Shown: piece by piece, positions 16,484 to 27,311 of the stretch | Layout of the letters: the number at the start of each line of letters is the position of its first letter | How positions within the stretch are numbered: position 1 is the first letter of the stretch | Notes under the pieces: model-generated | The model's database searches: none | What the model saw: only the letters and a program-made list of their open reading frames with translations | Told to the model about the DNA's origin: nothing | Assembly: GCF_003319125.1 (NCBI RefSeq) | Contig: NZ_QOHG01000027.1 | Span: 1-54,600 of the forward strand | Length of the DNA stretch: 54,600 nucleotides | DNA from: Blastococcus sp. TF02A-26 | GTDB taxonomy: Bacteria; Actinomycetota; Actinomycetes; Mycobacteriales; Geodermatophilaceae | Direction of reading: 5' to 3' | Program-made: the position numbers and the translations under genes

Positions 16484-19339
16484 GTGCTCGTACTGCTGCT
16501 CCTCCACCTGGTCGCCGCGCTGCTCGCGCCCGTCCTCGTCCGGTGGTGGGGCCGGCAGGCCTTCCTCGCGCTCGCCCTGGTGCCGGCCGCCGCCTTCGCG
16601 TGGACGCTGGCGCAGCTGTCCGCGGTGCTCGACGGCCGCGAGGTCTCCGAGACCGTCGAGTGGATCCCGGCGCTGGACCTCCAGATCGCCCTGCGGCTGG
16701 ACGCCCTCGCGCTGCTCTTCGCCGCCGTCGTCACCGGTGTGGGCGCGCTGGTCCTCCTCTACTGCGCCCGCTACTTCGCCCCCGACGAGGAGGGCACCGG
16801 TCGCTTCGCCGGCACGCTCACCGCCTTCGCCGGCTCGATGCTCGGTCTCGTCGTCGCCGACGACCTGCTCCTGCTCTACGTGTTCTGGGAGCTCACCACC
16901 GTCTTCTCCTTCCTGCTCATCGGCGGGGCGGGCGGCCGGCTCGCCGCGCGCCGGGCGGCGACCCAGGCGCTCGTGCTCACCACGGCGGGCGGCCTGGCGA
17001 TGCTGGTCGGGCTGATCATGGTCGGCCAGGCCAGCGGCTCGTTCCTGCTGTCGGAGGTCGTGGCCGATCCCGGCAGCGGCACGGTGATGACCGCCGGCAC
17101 GGTGCTGGTGCTCATGGGCGCGATCACCAAGTCGGCGATGGTGCCCTTCCACTTCTGGCTGCCGGCCGCCATGGAGGCCCCGACCCCCGTCAGCGCCTAC
17201 CTGCACGCCGCGGCCATGGTGAAGGCCGGCATCTACCTGGTCGCGCGACTGGCCCCGGGTCTGGCCGACGTCCCCGGCTGGCGGCCGCTGGTGCTGGGCC
17301 TCGGCGTCGCGACCATGCTCGTCGGCGGCTACCGCGCCCTGCGCCAGACCGACCTGAAGCTGCTGCTGGCCTTCGGCACCGTCAGCCAGCTCGGCTTCCT
17401 CATGACGCTGGTCGGCGGCGGCAGCCGGGAGCTGGCCGCGGCCGGCGTCACGATGACCCTGGCGCACGCGCTGTTCAAGTCCACGCTCTTCCTCACCGTC
17501 GGCGTGGTCGACCACGCCACCGGCACGCGGGACCTGCGCCGCCTGTCGGGACTGGGCCGGCGGCTGCCGGTGCTCGCGGCCGTCGGCTGCCTGGCCGCCG
17601 CGTCGATGGCCGGGCTGCCGCCGCTGCTGGGCTTCGTCGGCAAGGAGGCGGCGTTCACCGCGCTGTGGGACGGCGGGCTGCCCGACCGCACCGCCGCGAC
17701 CGTCGTCCTCGTCGGGCTGGTGGTCGGGTCCGCGCTCACCGCCGCCTACACCGCCCGCTTCGTCTGGGGTGCCTTCGCCCGCAAGCCCGACTGCGCCGAC
17801 ACCGAGGTGGCGCACGCCCCGGAGCCGCTCTTCCTGGCCGCGCCGGTGGTCCTGGCGACGGCGGGACTGCTCGCCGGCCCGTTCAGCCCGCTGCTGGCGC
17901 CGCTGGTCGCCGAGTACGCCGAGACCGTCCCGTTCGGCCTCCCGGAGGTGGAGGACCTCGCGCTGTGGCACGGCTGGAAGCCCGCGCTCGCGCTGTCCCT
18001 GCTGACGGTGCTCGCCGGTGGGGCGCTGTTCGCCGTCCGCGCGCGGGTGTCGCGCACCCAGCGCCGGCTGGCCGTGGGCGCCTCGGCCGACGAGGGCTAC
18101 TGGAACGTCATCCAGGGCCTGGACCGGCTGTCGGTCCTGGTCACCGGCACCACCCAGCGCGGCTCCCTGCCGGCCTACCTGGGCACCATCCTCGTCGTCG
18201 TCCTGGCGCTTCCGGGCACCGTCCTGCTGACCCGGGCCCCGTGGCCGGGGGAGTGGCGGGCCTGGGACACCCCGGTGCAGGCCATGGTCGGGGTCGTCGT
18301 GGTCACCGCCGCGGCGCTGAGCCTGCGCATCCGGCAGCGGCTGTCGGCCGTGCTCGTCGTCGGCGTCACCGGCTACGGCACCGCCGTCCTCTTCGCGCTG
18401 CAGGGCGCCCCCGACCTCGCGCTGACCCAGTTCCTCGTCGAGACGCTCACCCTCGTCGTCTTCGTGCTCGTGCTGCGCAAGCTGCCCAAGGACATCGGCG
18501 AGCGGCACCGGCCGCGCGAGCGCGCGGTCCGCGGCGTGATCGCGGTGGCCGTCGGCGCGTTCATGGGCGCCGTCGGTGCCGTGGCCCTCGGCGCGCGGAC
18601 GGCGACCCCGGTGTCGGCCGACTACCCGGAGGAGGCCTACGACTTCGGCGGCGGCAAGAACATCGTCAACGTGACCCTGGTCGACATCCGCGCCTGGGAC
18701 ACCCTCGGCGAGATCTCGCTGCTGGTCGTGGCGGCGACGGGTGTCGCCAGCCTGGTGTTCCTGCGCAGCCGGACCGGTGGCGTCGACCGCGCCGAGCGCA
18801 CTCGCCTGACCGAGGTCGACCGGCCCAGTTGGCTCGCAGCCGGCGCGACCATGGACCCCGCCCGGCGATCGGTCGTGCTCGAGGTGATCACCCGGATCCT
18901 GTTCCACACGATCCTCGTCTTCTCGGTCTACCTGCTGTTCTCCGGGCACAACGACCCCGGCGGCGGGTTCGCCGGCGGGCTGGTCGCCGGCCTGGCGCTG
19001 GTGCTGCGCTACCTGGCGGGTGGGCGCTACGAGCTCGGCGAGGCCGCCCCCGTCGCCCCCGGCGTCCTCCTGGGGGCGGGCCTGCTGTTCGCCGGCGGTA
19101 CCGGGGTGGGGGGCCTGGTGCTGGGCGCCGAGGTCCTGCAGACGGCGATCCTCGAGACGACGCTCCCGGTGCTGGGCGACGTCAAGCTCGTGACCTCGCT
19201 GTTCTTCGACATGGGCGTGTACCTGATCGTCGTCGGCCTGGTCCTGGACGTGCTGCGCAGCCTGGGCGCCGAGCTGGACCGCCAGGAGGACGAGGACGAC
19301 CCGATCGAGCTCAACGAGGGGGAGATGGTCGTCCGATGA
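16484..19339 (+). CDS. mnhA: Fused MnhA-MnhB subunit of a Mrp-type Na+(cation)/H+ antiporter
   Basis: A 951-residue membrane protein. Residues about 1-780 are the NuoL/MrpA-like channel, with FWELTTVFSFLLIG, KSAMVPFHFWLPAAMEAPTP, HAAAMVKAGIYL and HALFKSTLFL carrying the conserved Glu and Lys residues of the proton path, followed by the MrpA C-terminal extension. Residues about 790-940 form MnhB, with ILFHTILVFSVYLLFSGHNDPGGGFAGG. The fusion explains the absence of a separate mnhB. GTG 16484 has GGGAGA at proper spacing. A small inverted repeat (GGTAAG/CCTTACC) spans 16406-16423. This is the first gene of the six-gene operon, which exports Na+ or other monovalent cations in exchange for protons. 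Confidence 0.9.
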   Translation: MLVLLLLHLVAALLAPVLVRWWGRQAFLALALVPAAAFAWTLAQLSAVLDGREVSETVEWIPALDLQIALRLDALALLFAAVVTGVGALVLLYCARYFAPDEEGTGRFAGTLTAFAGSMLGLVVADDLLLLYVFWELTTVFSFLLIGGAGGRLAARRAATQALVLTTAGGLAMLVGLIMVGQASGSFLLSEVVADPGSGTVMTAGTVLVLMGAITKSAMVPFHFWLPAAMEAPTPVSAYLHAAAMVKAGIYLVARLAPGLADVPGWRPLVLGLGVATMLVGGYRALRQTDLKLLLAFGTVSQLGFLMTLVGGGSRELAAAGVTMTLAHALFKSTLFLTVGVVDHATGTRDLRRLSGLGRRLPVLAAVGCLAAASMAGLPPLLGFVGKEAAFTALWDGGLPDRTAATVVLVGLVVGSALTAAYTARFVWGAFARKPDCADTEVAHAPEPLFLAAPVVLATAGLLAGPFSPLLAPLVAEYAETVPFGLPEVEDLALWHGWKPALALSLLTVLAGGALFAVRARVSRTQRRLAVGASADEGYWNVIQGLDRLSVLVTGTTQRGSLPAYLGTILVVVLALPGTVLLTRAPWPGEWRAWDTPVQAMVGVVVVTAAALSLRIRQRLSAVLVVGVTGYGTAVLFALQGAPDLALTQFLVETLTLVVFVLVLRKLPKDIGERHRPRERAVRGVIAVAVGAFMGAVGAVALGARTATPVSADYPEEAYDFGGGKNIVNVTLVDIRAWDTLGEISLLVVAATGVASLVFLRSRTGGVDRAERTRLTEVDRPSWLAAGATMDPARRSVVLEVITRILFHTILVFSVYLLFSGHNDPGGGFAGGLVAGLALVLRYLAGGRYELGEAAPVAPGVLLGAGLLFAGGTGVGGLVLGAEVLQTAILETTLPVLGDVKLVTSLFFDMGVYLIVVGLVLDVLRSLGAELDRQEDEDDPIELNEGEMVVR

Positions 19340-19827
19340 CCCCGACCGTCGTGCTGCCCGTGATCATCGGGGGCCTCTACGCCGCCGGCGTCTACCTGCT
19401 CCTGGACCGGAGCCTCACCCGCGTCCTGCTCGGCTTCCTGCTGCTCGGCAACGCCACCAACCTGCTGCTGCTGTCCGCGGGCGGTGCGGCCGGCCTCGCG
19501 CCGATCCTGGGCGTCTCCGACCCCGAGGACATGAACGACCCGCTGCCCCAGGCGCTGATCCTCACGGCGATCGTGATCACCTTCGGCATCTCGGCGTTCG
19601 TGCTGGCGATGATCCACCGCTCGTGGCGGCTGGTCCGGCAGGAGGTCGTCGGCACCGACGAGGAGGACCGGCGGGTCGCGGCGCGGAAGGGCACCGACGC
19701 CGACGAGCTCGACCCCGACGACCTGGTCCCCGCCGACCGTCCGGCCGGTCACGCCGACGGCCTGCGCGGCGCCGATCCCGACGACGTGCCGGCCGACGAC
19801 ATCGACCTGCCGGCGGGCACCAGATGA
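19336..19827 (+). CDS. mnhC: Mrp/Mnh antiporter subunit C
   Basis: A 163-residue NuoK-like protein with three membrane helices (about 5-25, 28-50 and 75-95). The segment DPLPQALILTAIVITFGISAF is the MrpC signature. The last 60 residues form an acidic, unstructured cytoplasmic tail (rich in Asp, Glu and Pro) that is longer than in most MrpC proteins. The ATG overlaps the mnhAB stop (ATGA). Confidence 0.92.
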   Translation: MTPTVVLPVIIGGLYAAGVYLLLDRSLTRVLLGFLLLGNATNLLLLSAGGAAGLAPILGVSDPEDMNDPLPQALILTAIVITFGISAFVLAMIHRSWRLVRQEVVGTDEEDRRVAARKGTDADELDPDDLVPADRPAGHADGLRGADPDDVPADDIDLPAGTR

Positions 19828-21515
19828 CCAGCGTCCTGGCGCCGCTGCCGGTCCTGCTCCCGCTGCTCGGGGCCGCCGCCGCCCTGCTCCTGGCCCACCA
19901 CCCGCGGGCCCAGCGCACGCTGAGCCTGGTCGTGCTGACCGCCGTCGTCGCGGTGTCGGTCGTGCTGCTGTTCACCGCCGACGCGGAGGGCGCGACCGCG
20001 GTCTCCGTCGGTGGCTGGCCGGTGCCGCTGGGCATCGTCCTCGTCGTCGACCGGCTCTCGGCCCTGATGCTCGTCGTGGCGTCCACCGTGGCGCTGGGGG
20101 TGCTGCTGTTCGCCGTCGGGCAGGGCGCCGCCGACCGCGACGAGGACACCCCGCTGTCGATCTTCCACCCGACGTTCCTGGTCCTGGTCGCCGGCGTGAG
20201 CAACGCCTTCCTGGCCGGCGACCTGTTCAACCTGTACGTCGGCTTCGAGATCCTGCTGATGGCCAGCTACGTGCTGCTGACCCTCGGCGGCACCGCGCCC
20301 CGCATCCGCGGCGGGATCACCTACGTGATCGTGAGCCTGACGAGCTCGCTGCTGTTCCTCGCCGCCATCGGGCTGGTGTACGCGGCCACGGGCACGGTCA
20401 ACATGGCCGACCTGGCGGTGGAGCTGGGGGAGCTGCCCGAGGGCACGCAGGTGCTGCTGCAGTCGATGCTGCTCATCGCGTTCGGCATCAAGGCAGCGGT
20501 CTTCCCGCTGTCGGCCTGGCTCCCCGACAGCTACCCCACCGCACCGGCGCCGGTGACCGCCGTCTTCGCCGGCCTGCTCACCAAGGTCGGCGTCTACGCG
20601 ATCATCCGCACGCAGACGCTGCTGTTCCCCGGCGGCGCGCTCGACGACCTGCTCATGTGGGCCGCGCTGGCCACCATGGTGATCGGCATCCTCGGCGCGG
20701 TCGCGCAGACCGACCTGCGCCGGTTGCTGTCGTTCACGCTGGTGAGCCACATCGGCTACATGGTCTTCGGCATCGCCCTGGGGACGGCGGCCGGCCTGGC
20801 CGGCGCGATCTTCTACGTCGCCCACCACATCGCCATCCAGACGACGCTGTTCCTCGTCGCGGGCCTGGTCGAGCGGCAGGGCGGGACGACGTCCATCGAC
20901 CGGCTCGGCGGACTGGCCCGGCGCTCGCCGCTGCTGGCGGTCCTGTTCTTCGTGCCGGCGATGAACCTCGCCGGCATCCCGCCGCTGTCGGGCTTCATCG
21001 GCAAGCTCGGGCTGCTGCAGGCCGGCGTCGCCGAGGGCAGTGCGCTGGCGTACACCCTGGTCGCCGGCGGGGTGGTCACCAGCCTGCTGACGCTCGTAGC
21101 GATCGCCCGCGTGTGGACCCGGGCCTTCTGGCGGCCCCCGACGCAAGCGCCGATCGAGGACACCGCGGCGGCCGCCGCGGCCGACGCCGGCCCCTCCGGC
21201 GGCGGGACCGGTCCCGGCTCCGCGGACGGCGCCGGAGAGCTCACCGCCCGTCAGGTCGCCTGGCGCCGGCACACCCGCGTGGCGACGGCCGCCGACCCGG
21301 ACATCGCGCCGGCCGCCGGAGCGGTGCGTGCCCTGCGTCCGCTGCCGCGCACGATGGTGGCCGCGACCGCGGCGCTGGTCACGGTGACGGTCGCGCTGAC
21401 CGGCGTCGCGGGTTTCCTCTACGGCCTGTCCGACCGGGCTGCGCAGGACCTCGTGGAGCGGACGCCCTACGTGGAGTCGGTCTTCGACGCCCCGACGGCG
21501 GAGGAGGCGGAGTGA
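19824..21515 (+). CDS. mnhD: Mrp/Mnh antiporter subunit D
   Basis: A 563-residue NuoM/N-like membrane protein with about 14 helices. Conserved proton-channel features are NLYVGFEILLMASYVLL (Glu), FGIKAAVFPLSAWLPDSYPTAP (Lys), LTKVGVYAIIR, and PPLSGFIGKLGL near the C-terminal half. Residues about 440-500 are an Ala/Gly/Asp-rich cytoplasmic insertion before a final helix, longer than usual. The ATG overlaps mnhC by four bases. Confidence 0.93.
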   Translation: MTSVLAPLPVLLPLLGAAAALLLAHHPRAQRTLSLVVLTAVVAVSVVLLFTADAEGATAVSVGGWPVPLGIVLVVDRLSALMLVVASTVALGVLLFAVGQGAADRDEDTPLSIFHPTFLVLVAGVSNAFLAGDLFNLYVGFEILLMASYVLLTLGGTAPRIRGGITYVIVSLTSSLLFLAAIGLVYAATGTVNMADLAVELGELPEGTQVLLQSMLLIAFGIKAAVFPLSAWLPDSYPTAPAPVTAVFAGLLTKVGVYAIIRTQTLLFPGGALDDLLMWAALATMVIGILGAVAQTDLRRLLSFTLVSHIGYMVFGIALGTAAGLAGAIFYVAHHIAIQTTLFLVAGLVERQGGTTSIDRLGGLARRSPLLAVLFFVPAMNLAGIPPLSGFIGKLGLLQAGVAEGSALAYTLVAGGVVTSLLTLVAIARVWTRAFWRPPTQAPIEDTAAAAAADAGPSGGGTGPGSADGAGELTARQVAWRRHTRVATAADPDIAPAAGAVRALRPLPRTMVAATAALVTVTVALTGVAGFLYGLSDRAAQDLVERTPYVESVFDAPTAEEAE

Positions 21516-22093
21516 TCGCCGACCGGTCGCCGCTGCGGCTGCGGCACCAGCTCCCGCTGCTCGCCTGGCTCGTGCTGGTCTGGATCCTGCTGTGGGGGAC
21601 CTGGTCGTGGGCGAACCTGCTCTCCGGCGCGCTGGTGGCGCTGCTGGTGACCATGCTCCTGCCGCTGCCGCACGTGGTCGGCGGCACCCGCGTGCGACCC
21701 CTGCCGCTGCTGGCGTTCCTCGGTCACTTCGTCGTCGACCTGGCGGTCTCGGGCGCCCAGGTGGCCTGGCTGGCGCTGCGCCCCGGCGGGCAACGGCGCT
21801 CGGCCATCGTGCGGGTGCAGCTGCGCACCGACTCTGACCTGCTGCTCACGATGGTGGCCGAGGCCGTGTCCCTGGTGCCGGGGTCGCTGGTGCTCGACCT
21901 GGACCGGGAGGGGAGCACGATCACCGTCCACCTGCTGCACGTCCGGGACCGCGCCGACGTGGAGCGCGAGCGCGGCGACGTCCTGGTCGTGGAGGAGCGG
22001 CTGGTGCGGGCGTTCGGCTCGCCGGAGGACCTCGCCGCCATCGACCGCGACCTGCAGCGGCGCGGGCGCGCGCCGGAGAGGGCGGCGCGATGA
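21512..22093 (+). CDS. mnhE: Mrp/Mnh antiporter subunit E
   Basis: A 193-residue MnhE-type protein with two N-terminal membrane segments (about 17-60) and a cytoplasmic domain containing EAVSLVPGSLVLDLDREGSTITVHLLHV, the family signature. A charged C-terminal tail follows. The GTG start overlaps the mnhD stop by four bases, keeping the subunits in one translational chain. Confidence 0.9.
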   Translation: MIADRSPLRLRHQLPLLAWLVLVWILLWGTWSWANLLSGALVALLVTMLLPLPHVVGGTRVRPLPLLAFLGHFVVDLAVSGAQVAWLALRPGGQRRSAIVRVQLRTDSDLLLTMVAEAVSLVPGSLVLDLDREGSTITVHLLHVRDRADVERERGDVLVVEERLVRAFGSPEDLAAIDRDLQRRGRAPERAAR

Positions 22094-22419
22094 CCGTCGT
22101 CTCCTACCTGCTGTACGGCCTGATCGGCGGGGGCGCGCTGCTCGCGCTGCTGCGCCTGGCCATGGGTCCCTCGCTGCTGGACCGGGTGGTCGCCACCGAC
22201 ACGCTGCTGGTCATCATCTCCGCCGGCCTGGCGGTCTACGCGGCGCTGGAGCGCGACCCGACGGTGGTGCCGGTCCTCGTGGTCGTCTCGCTGCTGGCGT
22301 TCGTCGGCTCGGTGTCGATCGCCCGCTACGTGGGCGGGATGCTCCGCAGGTCGGCGACGGGGGACGGCCGCGACCTCGGGCTCCCCGTCGCCGCCGAGGA
22401 ACGGGAGGGTGGCCGGTGA
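22090..22419 (+). CDS. mnhF: Mrp/Mnh antiporter subunit F
   Basis: A 109-residue protein with three predicted membrane helices. ALLRLAMGPSLLDRVVATDTL is the conserved MrpF motif, including the Asp important for antiport. It overlaps the genes on both sides by four bases. Confidence 0.92.
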   Translation: MTVVSYLLYGLIGGGALLALLRLAMGPSLLDRVVATDTLLVIISAGLAVYAALERDPTVVPVLVVVSLLAFVGSVSIARYVGGMLRRSATGDGRDLGLPVAAEEREGGR

Positions 22420-22865
22420 CCGCCGCCGTCGACGTCGTCGCCTTCGCCTGCCTGCTGGCCGGGGCGTTCCTGTGCCTGACCGCGGGGCTGGGGCTGGTCC
22501 GCTTCCCCGACGTGCTGTCCCGGATGCACGCCGGCACCAAGCCGCAGGTGCTCGGCGTGCTGCTGGTCATGGTGGGCGCGGCGATCCGGCTGCACGGCTG
22601 GTCGGCGACCTGGATGCTGCTCCTGGTCGCGGCGTTCCAGCTGCTCACCGCGCCGGTCAGCGCGCACATGATCAGCCGCGTGGCCTACCGGCGCCGGCAC
22701 GTGCGCCGTGACCTGCTGCTCGTCGACGAGTTCGAGGCCGGGACGACGGCCGAGAAGCTCTACATCGGCGACGAGCCGGGGGACGCGCCGCCGGAGGAGC
22801 CGGAGGTCGCGGTGGCCGAGCACGTCGTCGACGAGGGGCCCGCCCGGGGCGCCCCGCGCGGCTGA
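22416..22865 (+). CDS. mnhG: Mrp/Mnh antiporter subunit G
   Basis: A 149-residue protein with three membrane helices. GLGLVRFPDVLSRMHAGTKPQ is the MrpG signature. About 55 acidic C-terminal residues are cytoplasmic and extend beyond the typical length. It is the last gene of the operon. Its stop codon lies in the loop of the terminator hairpin at 22848-22879. Confidence 0.92.
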   Translation: MTAAVDVVAFACLLAGAFLCLTAGLGLVRFPDVLSRMHAGTKPQVLGVLLVMVGAAIRLHGWSATWMLLLVAAFQLLTAPVSAHMISRVAYRRRHVRRDLLLVDEFEAGTTAEKLYIGDEPGDAPPEEPEVAVAEHVVDEGPARGAPRG

Positions 22866-22879
22866 CCGCGCGGGGCGCC
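22848..22879. terminator. 14-bp perfect hairpin between the convergent mnh operon and leuA
   Basis: GGCGCCCCGCGCGG (22848-22861) pairs perfectly with 22866-22879. The 4-base loop CTGA contains the mnhG stop codon. leuA ends at 22884 on the other strand, so the hairpin can serve both transcripts. Confidence 0.75.
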
Positions 22880-22883
22880 GTGC

Positions 22884-24692
<1,809 letters not shown>

Positions 24693-24720
24693 TCATGGAA
24701 GGCGCCGTCACGGCAGATCA

Positions 24721-24761
24721 CCGCGGCGAGGGGGCCGACCTAGGAGAGGGCCTCGCCGCGG
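24721..24761 (-). promoter_or_regulatory. Predicted leuA attenuator stem-loop
   Basis: CCGCGGCGAGG (24721-24731) pairs perfectly with CCTCGCCGCGG (24751-24761). On the minus strand the 5' arm falls on the CGC-CGC-GGC-GAG codons of the leader peptide and the stop codon is in the loop, so a ribosome stalled on the preceding leucine codons would decide whether the stem forms. Actinobacterial leuA genes are known to be predicted targets of leucine attenuation. Confidence 0.6.
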
Positions 24762-24787
24762 CGGGTAAGCAGGAGGCTGCCGCGCAC
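24740..24787 (-). CDS. leuL: leuA leader peptide (15 residues, three consecutive Leu codons)
   Basis: The reading frame is GTG CGC GGC AGC CTC CTG CTT, continuing to TAG, giving VRGSLLLTRRGEALS. Three leucine codons in a row include the rare CTT, and a fourth Leu comes near the end. A -10-like TACCGT (24799-24794, minus strand) is 6 bases before the GTG, so the transcript probably starts at the leader start codon. It lies 119 bases upstream of leuA and overlaps the attenuator hairpin. Position, size and leucine content match transcription or translation attenuators of leuA in other actinobacteria. Confidence 0.7.
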   Translation of the reverse strand: MRGSLLLTRRGEALS

Positions 24788-24807
24788 GCCCCCACGGTAG
24801 CAGCGGG

Positions 24808-25437
24808 TCAGTCGAGGTCGCACCGACACACGCAGTCGTCGGCGTGGGAGGACTTGACGCCGGCCTCGTCCTCCGGGCACTCCGGGGGGCAGTCGCAGAC
24901 CCATCGCGGCAGGGGTGGCAGCTCCCCGGCGTCCCGCCGGCGCTCCCACTCGGCCCGCGATCTCCGCCGCGCCGCGTCCTGCCGGGCCGCCCGCCGTTCG
25001 GCCGGCGAGTCGCCCGGCTCGGGCACGAGGTGGTCCTCCGGCGTGCCCCGCCGTGCGCGCACGACATCGCGCCACCGCCGGTCCCGGTCGTACGTGTACC
25101 AGGCGCGCGGCCGGCCGTAGTGGTGCGCGTCGTGCCACCAGCCCTCGTCGGAGTACCGGGTGTCGAGGTGCGCGGGGAACCGGCGGCCGGCCATGTCCCG
25201 CACCGTGCCGTCGGCCATCCCGAGCACCTCGTCGCCCGCGGCGTCCACCAGCGCGATCCGGAGCCCGGCGGCCTCGGCCGCCCGGCCGAGCGCTCGGACG
25301 TCGAGCCGTCCCGTCCCTGCCTCGGCCGCTGCGAGCGCGGACTTGGAGACGCCGATGGCGGCGGCGAGCTCGCGTTGGGACAGGTCGGCGATGCGACGGA
25401 TCCGACGCAGCAGGCCCGCCAGGTCGACATCTGTCAC
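24808..25437 (-). CDS. XRE-family helix-turn-helix protein with a cysteine-rich tail
   Basis: A 209-residue protein. Residues about 5-60 are a Cro/C1 helix-turn-helix ([20 protein letters not shown]). The middle part is rich in aromatics and charge ([18 protein letters not shown]) with no known match. The last 30 residues hold seven cysteines and a histidine in the pattern C-x-C-x3-C and H-x3-C-x-C-x-C, a possible metal site. GTG 25437 is chosen because the HTH begins directly after it; the upstream reading frame runs through palindromic repeats. It sits between the phospholipase gene and the leuA leader, on the same strand as both. DNA target and ligand are unknown. Confidence 0.65.
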   Translation of the reverse strand: MTDVDLAGLLRRIRRIADLSQRELAAAIGVSKSALAAAEAGTGRLDVRALGRAAEAAGLRIALVDAAGDEVLGMADGTVRDMAGRRFPAHLDTRYSDEGWWHDAHHYGRPRAWYTYDRDRRWRDVVRARRGTPEDHLVPEPGDSPAERRAARQDAARRRSRAEWERRRDAGELPPLPRWVCDCPPECPEDEAGVKSSHADDCVCRCDLD

Positions 25438-25494
25438 GACGCGAACCCTGGTCCCATCCGGCCGCAGCCCGGGGACGGCGTGTCCGTCTGTGGA

Positions 25495-25534
25495 CGCTCG
25501 TGCTCTGCCCACACACGCGGGCACAGCACGAGCG
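25495..25534. repeat. Family-A palindrome copy 2
   Basis: CGCTCGTGCTCTGCCC (25495-25510) faces its complement at 25519-25534 with one mismatch and an 8-base loop. The left arm is identical to that of the copy at 13654. It lies upstream of the XRE gene in a 281-base gene-free stretch. Confidence 0.75.
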
Positions 25535-25563
25535 CTGTGGGTGTATGCCCGAGGAGCGCCTCT

Positions 25564-25597
25564 TCGTGCTCTGCCCACGGTGGCGGGCAGAGCACGA
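25564..25597. repeat. Family-A palindrome copy 3 (shorter stem)
   Basis: TCGTGCTCTGCCC (25564-25576) pairs perfectly with 25585-25597 across an 8-base loop. The outer CGC of the family arm is altered. It is spaced 29 bases from copy 2. Nothing else is recognised between here and the phospholipase gene end at 25719. Confidence 0.75.
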
Positions 25598-25718
25598 GCG
25601 TGCGGGGAGGGACATGCCGGCTGCCTCGGGTCTGCGTTCAGCATCCCGGCCTGAGCCGGCACGGGCCGGGAGGAGCATCCGGAGGACCGCGGCCTTCCGG
25701 AGCCGCGCGAGGCTCGAT

Positions 25719-27311
25719 TCAGAACTTCCCGCGCAGGCGCAGGCGGAGCGGGCGGCCGTCGGGGTCGTCGAGCAGGCGGTACACGGGCGTCGCCCAGAGC
25801 CGGGTGCCGAGGCTGAGCTCCTCCGGCTCGTGCCGGCGCAGCCGCCCTCGCGGGCGCGGTCCCACGCGGCCCCCGGCGTACCAGGCGTCGAGCGCCTCGG
25901 CCGACGCCTCCAGGGTCGCCACGAACGCCTCGGGGTCGAGCAGGTCGGCGTCCTCGCTGCCGTCCGGGGCGCGGTCGGTGTGCTCACGGGCGAGCTCCAG
26001 CCGCAGGTCACGGGCGAACACGCGGGCGCCGTCCCCGCCGCCGCCGGGGTCCCGCGGCTCGCGCTCGTCGCGGGTGGTGTCCAGGACCGCGCTGGACAGC
26101 TCGCTGTCGTGCGTCCACGACCGCCGGTTGAAGTTGTCGCTGCCCACGCTCGCCCACACGTCGTCGACCACGCACACCTTGGCGTGCACGTAGACCGGCG
26201 TGCCCTCGTGGTTCTCCACGTCGAAGACGTGCACCCGGTCGGGCCCGGCCTTGCGGCAGAGTTCCAGCGCCTGCCACCGGCCGACGTACTGCGGCCGCGA
26301 GGCGAACGCGCCGTCCTGGTCGGGCACCCGCGGCACGATCACCACCAGGTGCAGCTCCGGGTTGGTCCGCAGCGCGTCGGCGAACAGCTGGGCCACCTCG
26401 GCCGACCACATGTACTGGTCCTCGAGGTAGACCAGCCGGCGCGCCCGCTCGATCGCCTTCGTGTACCCCCGGGCGATCGACCGCTCGCCCTGCGGCGCGA
26501 ACGGGTAGGGCGGCCGGATCGCCGGATAGGTGCGGAGGTTCTGCACCAGGTGCGGCCCGCACGCTGGCGGGGCCGGCAGCTGCGGCGGCAGAGGGTCGCC
26601 GTCGGTGCGGGCACGGTTCAGCTTGTCCCGGACCCAGGCGATCGGGTGGTCGGTGTCGGCGGAGTGCGGGTCGTCCCAGCGCTCGCGGAACACCGTGTCG
26701 AGCACGTGCACGGCGGGGCCGCGGAGCTCCAGCTGCACGTCGTGCCACGGCGGGGTCGACCCGTATGCCTCCGACATGGCCAGCGACTGGGGGTCGCCGC
26801 GGTGCTCGGCGTCGTCCCGCCGGCTGTGGCACAGGTCGATCCCACCGACGAATGCGACGTCCCGCGAGGCGTCCTGGTCGTGGCGCAGCACCACGAACTT
26901 CTGGTGGTGCGAGCCGAACCGGCGCACCCGCTGGTCCAGGATCACCTCGCCTCCGCCGTGCTCGATCTCCCGGTCCAGGGCGCGGTTCTCCTCCTTGCTG
27001 AACGAGGCGCCGTCCAGGTGCGACCGCCACACCAGCCCGCGCACGGTCACCCCACGCCGCACGGCCTCGGTGAACAGCTGCGCGACCGTCGGACCGCCCG
27101 GGCGCAGCTGCTCGTCGGGGTCCCCGCGCCAGTCGGTGAAGAAGAGGTGGTCACCCTCGTCCAGCGCCTCGACCGCCTCGACGAGGCGCTCGAAGTAGAC
27201 CGAGCCGTGCACCAGCGGCGTGCAGAGGTTGCCCGCGGTCCAGCCGGGCAGATCGGTGGCCGGGTTGCCCCGCTCCTCCGCGCTGAGCAGCCACCTCTCG
27301 GGATCGTCCAC
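25719..27311 (-). CDS. Phospholipase D-family protein with two HKD motifs
   Basis: A 530-residue soluble PLD-superfamily phosphodiesterase. Two HxKx4D-type motifs are intact: H136-K138-D145 ([11 protein letters not shown], with a slightly longer spacing to Asp) and H376-K378-D383 ([11 protein letters not shown]), each followed by the usual G-x-x-N/D segment (VGGIDL and VGSDNFN). No signal peptide is seen. The family includes phospholipases, cardiolipin synthases and transphosphatidylases. GTG 27311 is 6 bases after TACCGT on the minus strand, with no ribosome-binding site. Its promoter overlaps that of lysC, 24 bases start to start. The substrate is not known. Confidence 0.8.
   Translation of the reverse strand: MDDPERWLLSAEERGNPATDLPGWTAGNLCTPLVHGSVYFERLVEAVEALDEGDHLFFTDWRGDPDEQLRPGGPTVAQLFTEAVRRGVTVRGLVWRSHLDGASFSKEENRALDREIEHGGGEVILDQRVRRFGSHHQKFVVLRHDQDASRDVAFVGGIDLCHSRRDDAEHRGDPQSLAMSEAYGSTPPWHDVQLELRGPAVHVLDTVFRERWDDPHSADTDHPIAWVRDKLNRARTDGDPLPPQLPAPPACGPHLVQNLRTYPAIRPPYPFAPQGERSIARGYTKAIERARRLVYLEDQYMWSAEVAQLFADALRTNPELHLVVIVPRVPDQDGAFASRPQYVGRWQALELCRKAGPDRVHVFDVENHEGTPVYVHAKVCVVDDVWASVGSDNFNRRSWTHDSELSSAVLDTTRDEREPRDPGGGGDGARVFARDLRLELAREHTDRAPDGSEDADLLDPEAFVATLEASAEALDAWYAGGRVGPRPRGRLRRHEPEELSLGTRLWATPVYRLLDDPDGRPLRLRLRGKF

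Noticed and set aside
25495-25597. CRISPR-like pair of repeats
   Set aside because: Only two units, each a self-complementary hairpin with variable loop, and no cas genes; they match a dispersed palindrome family.
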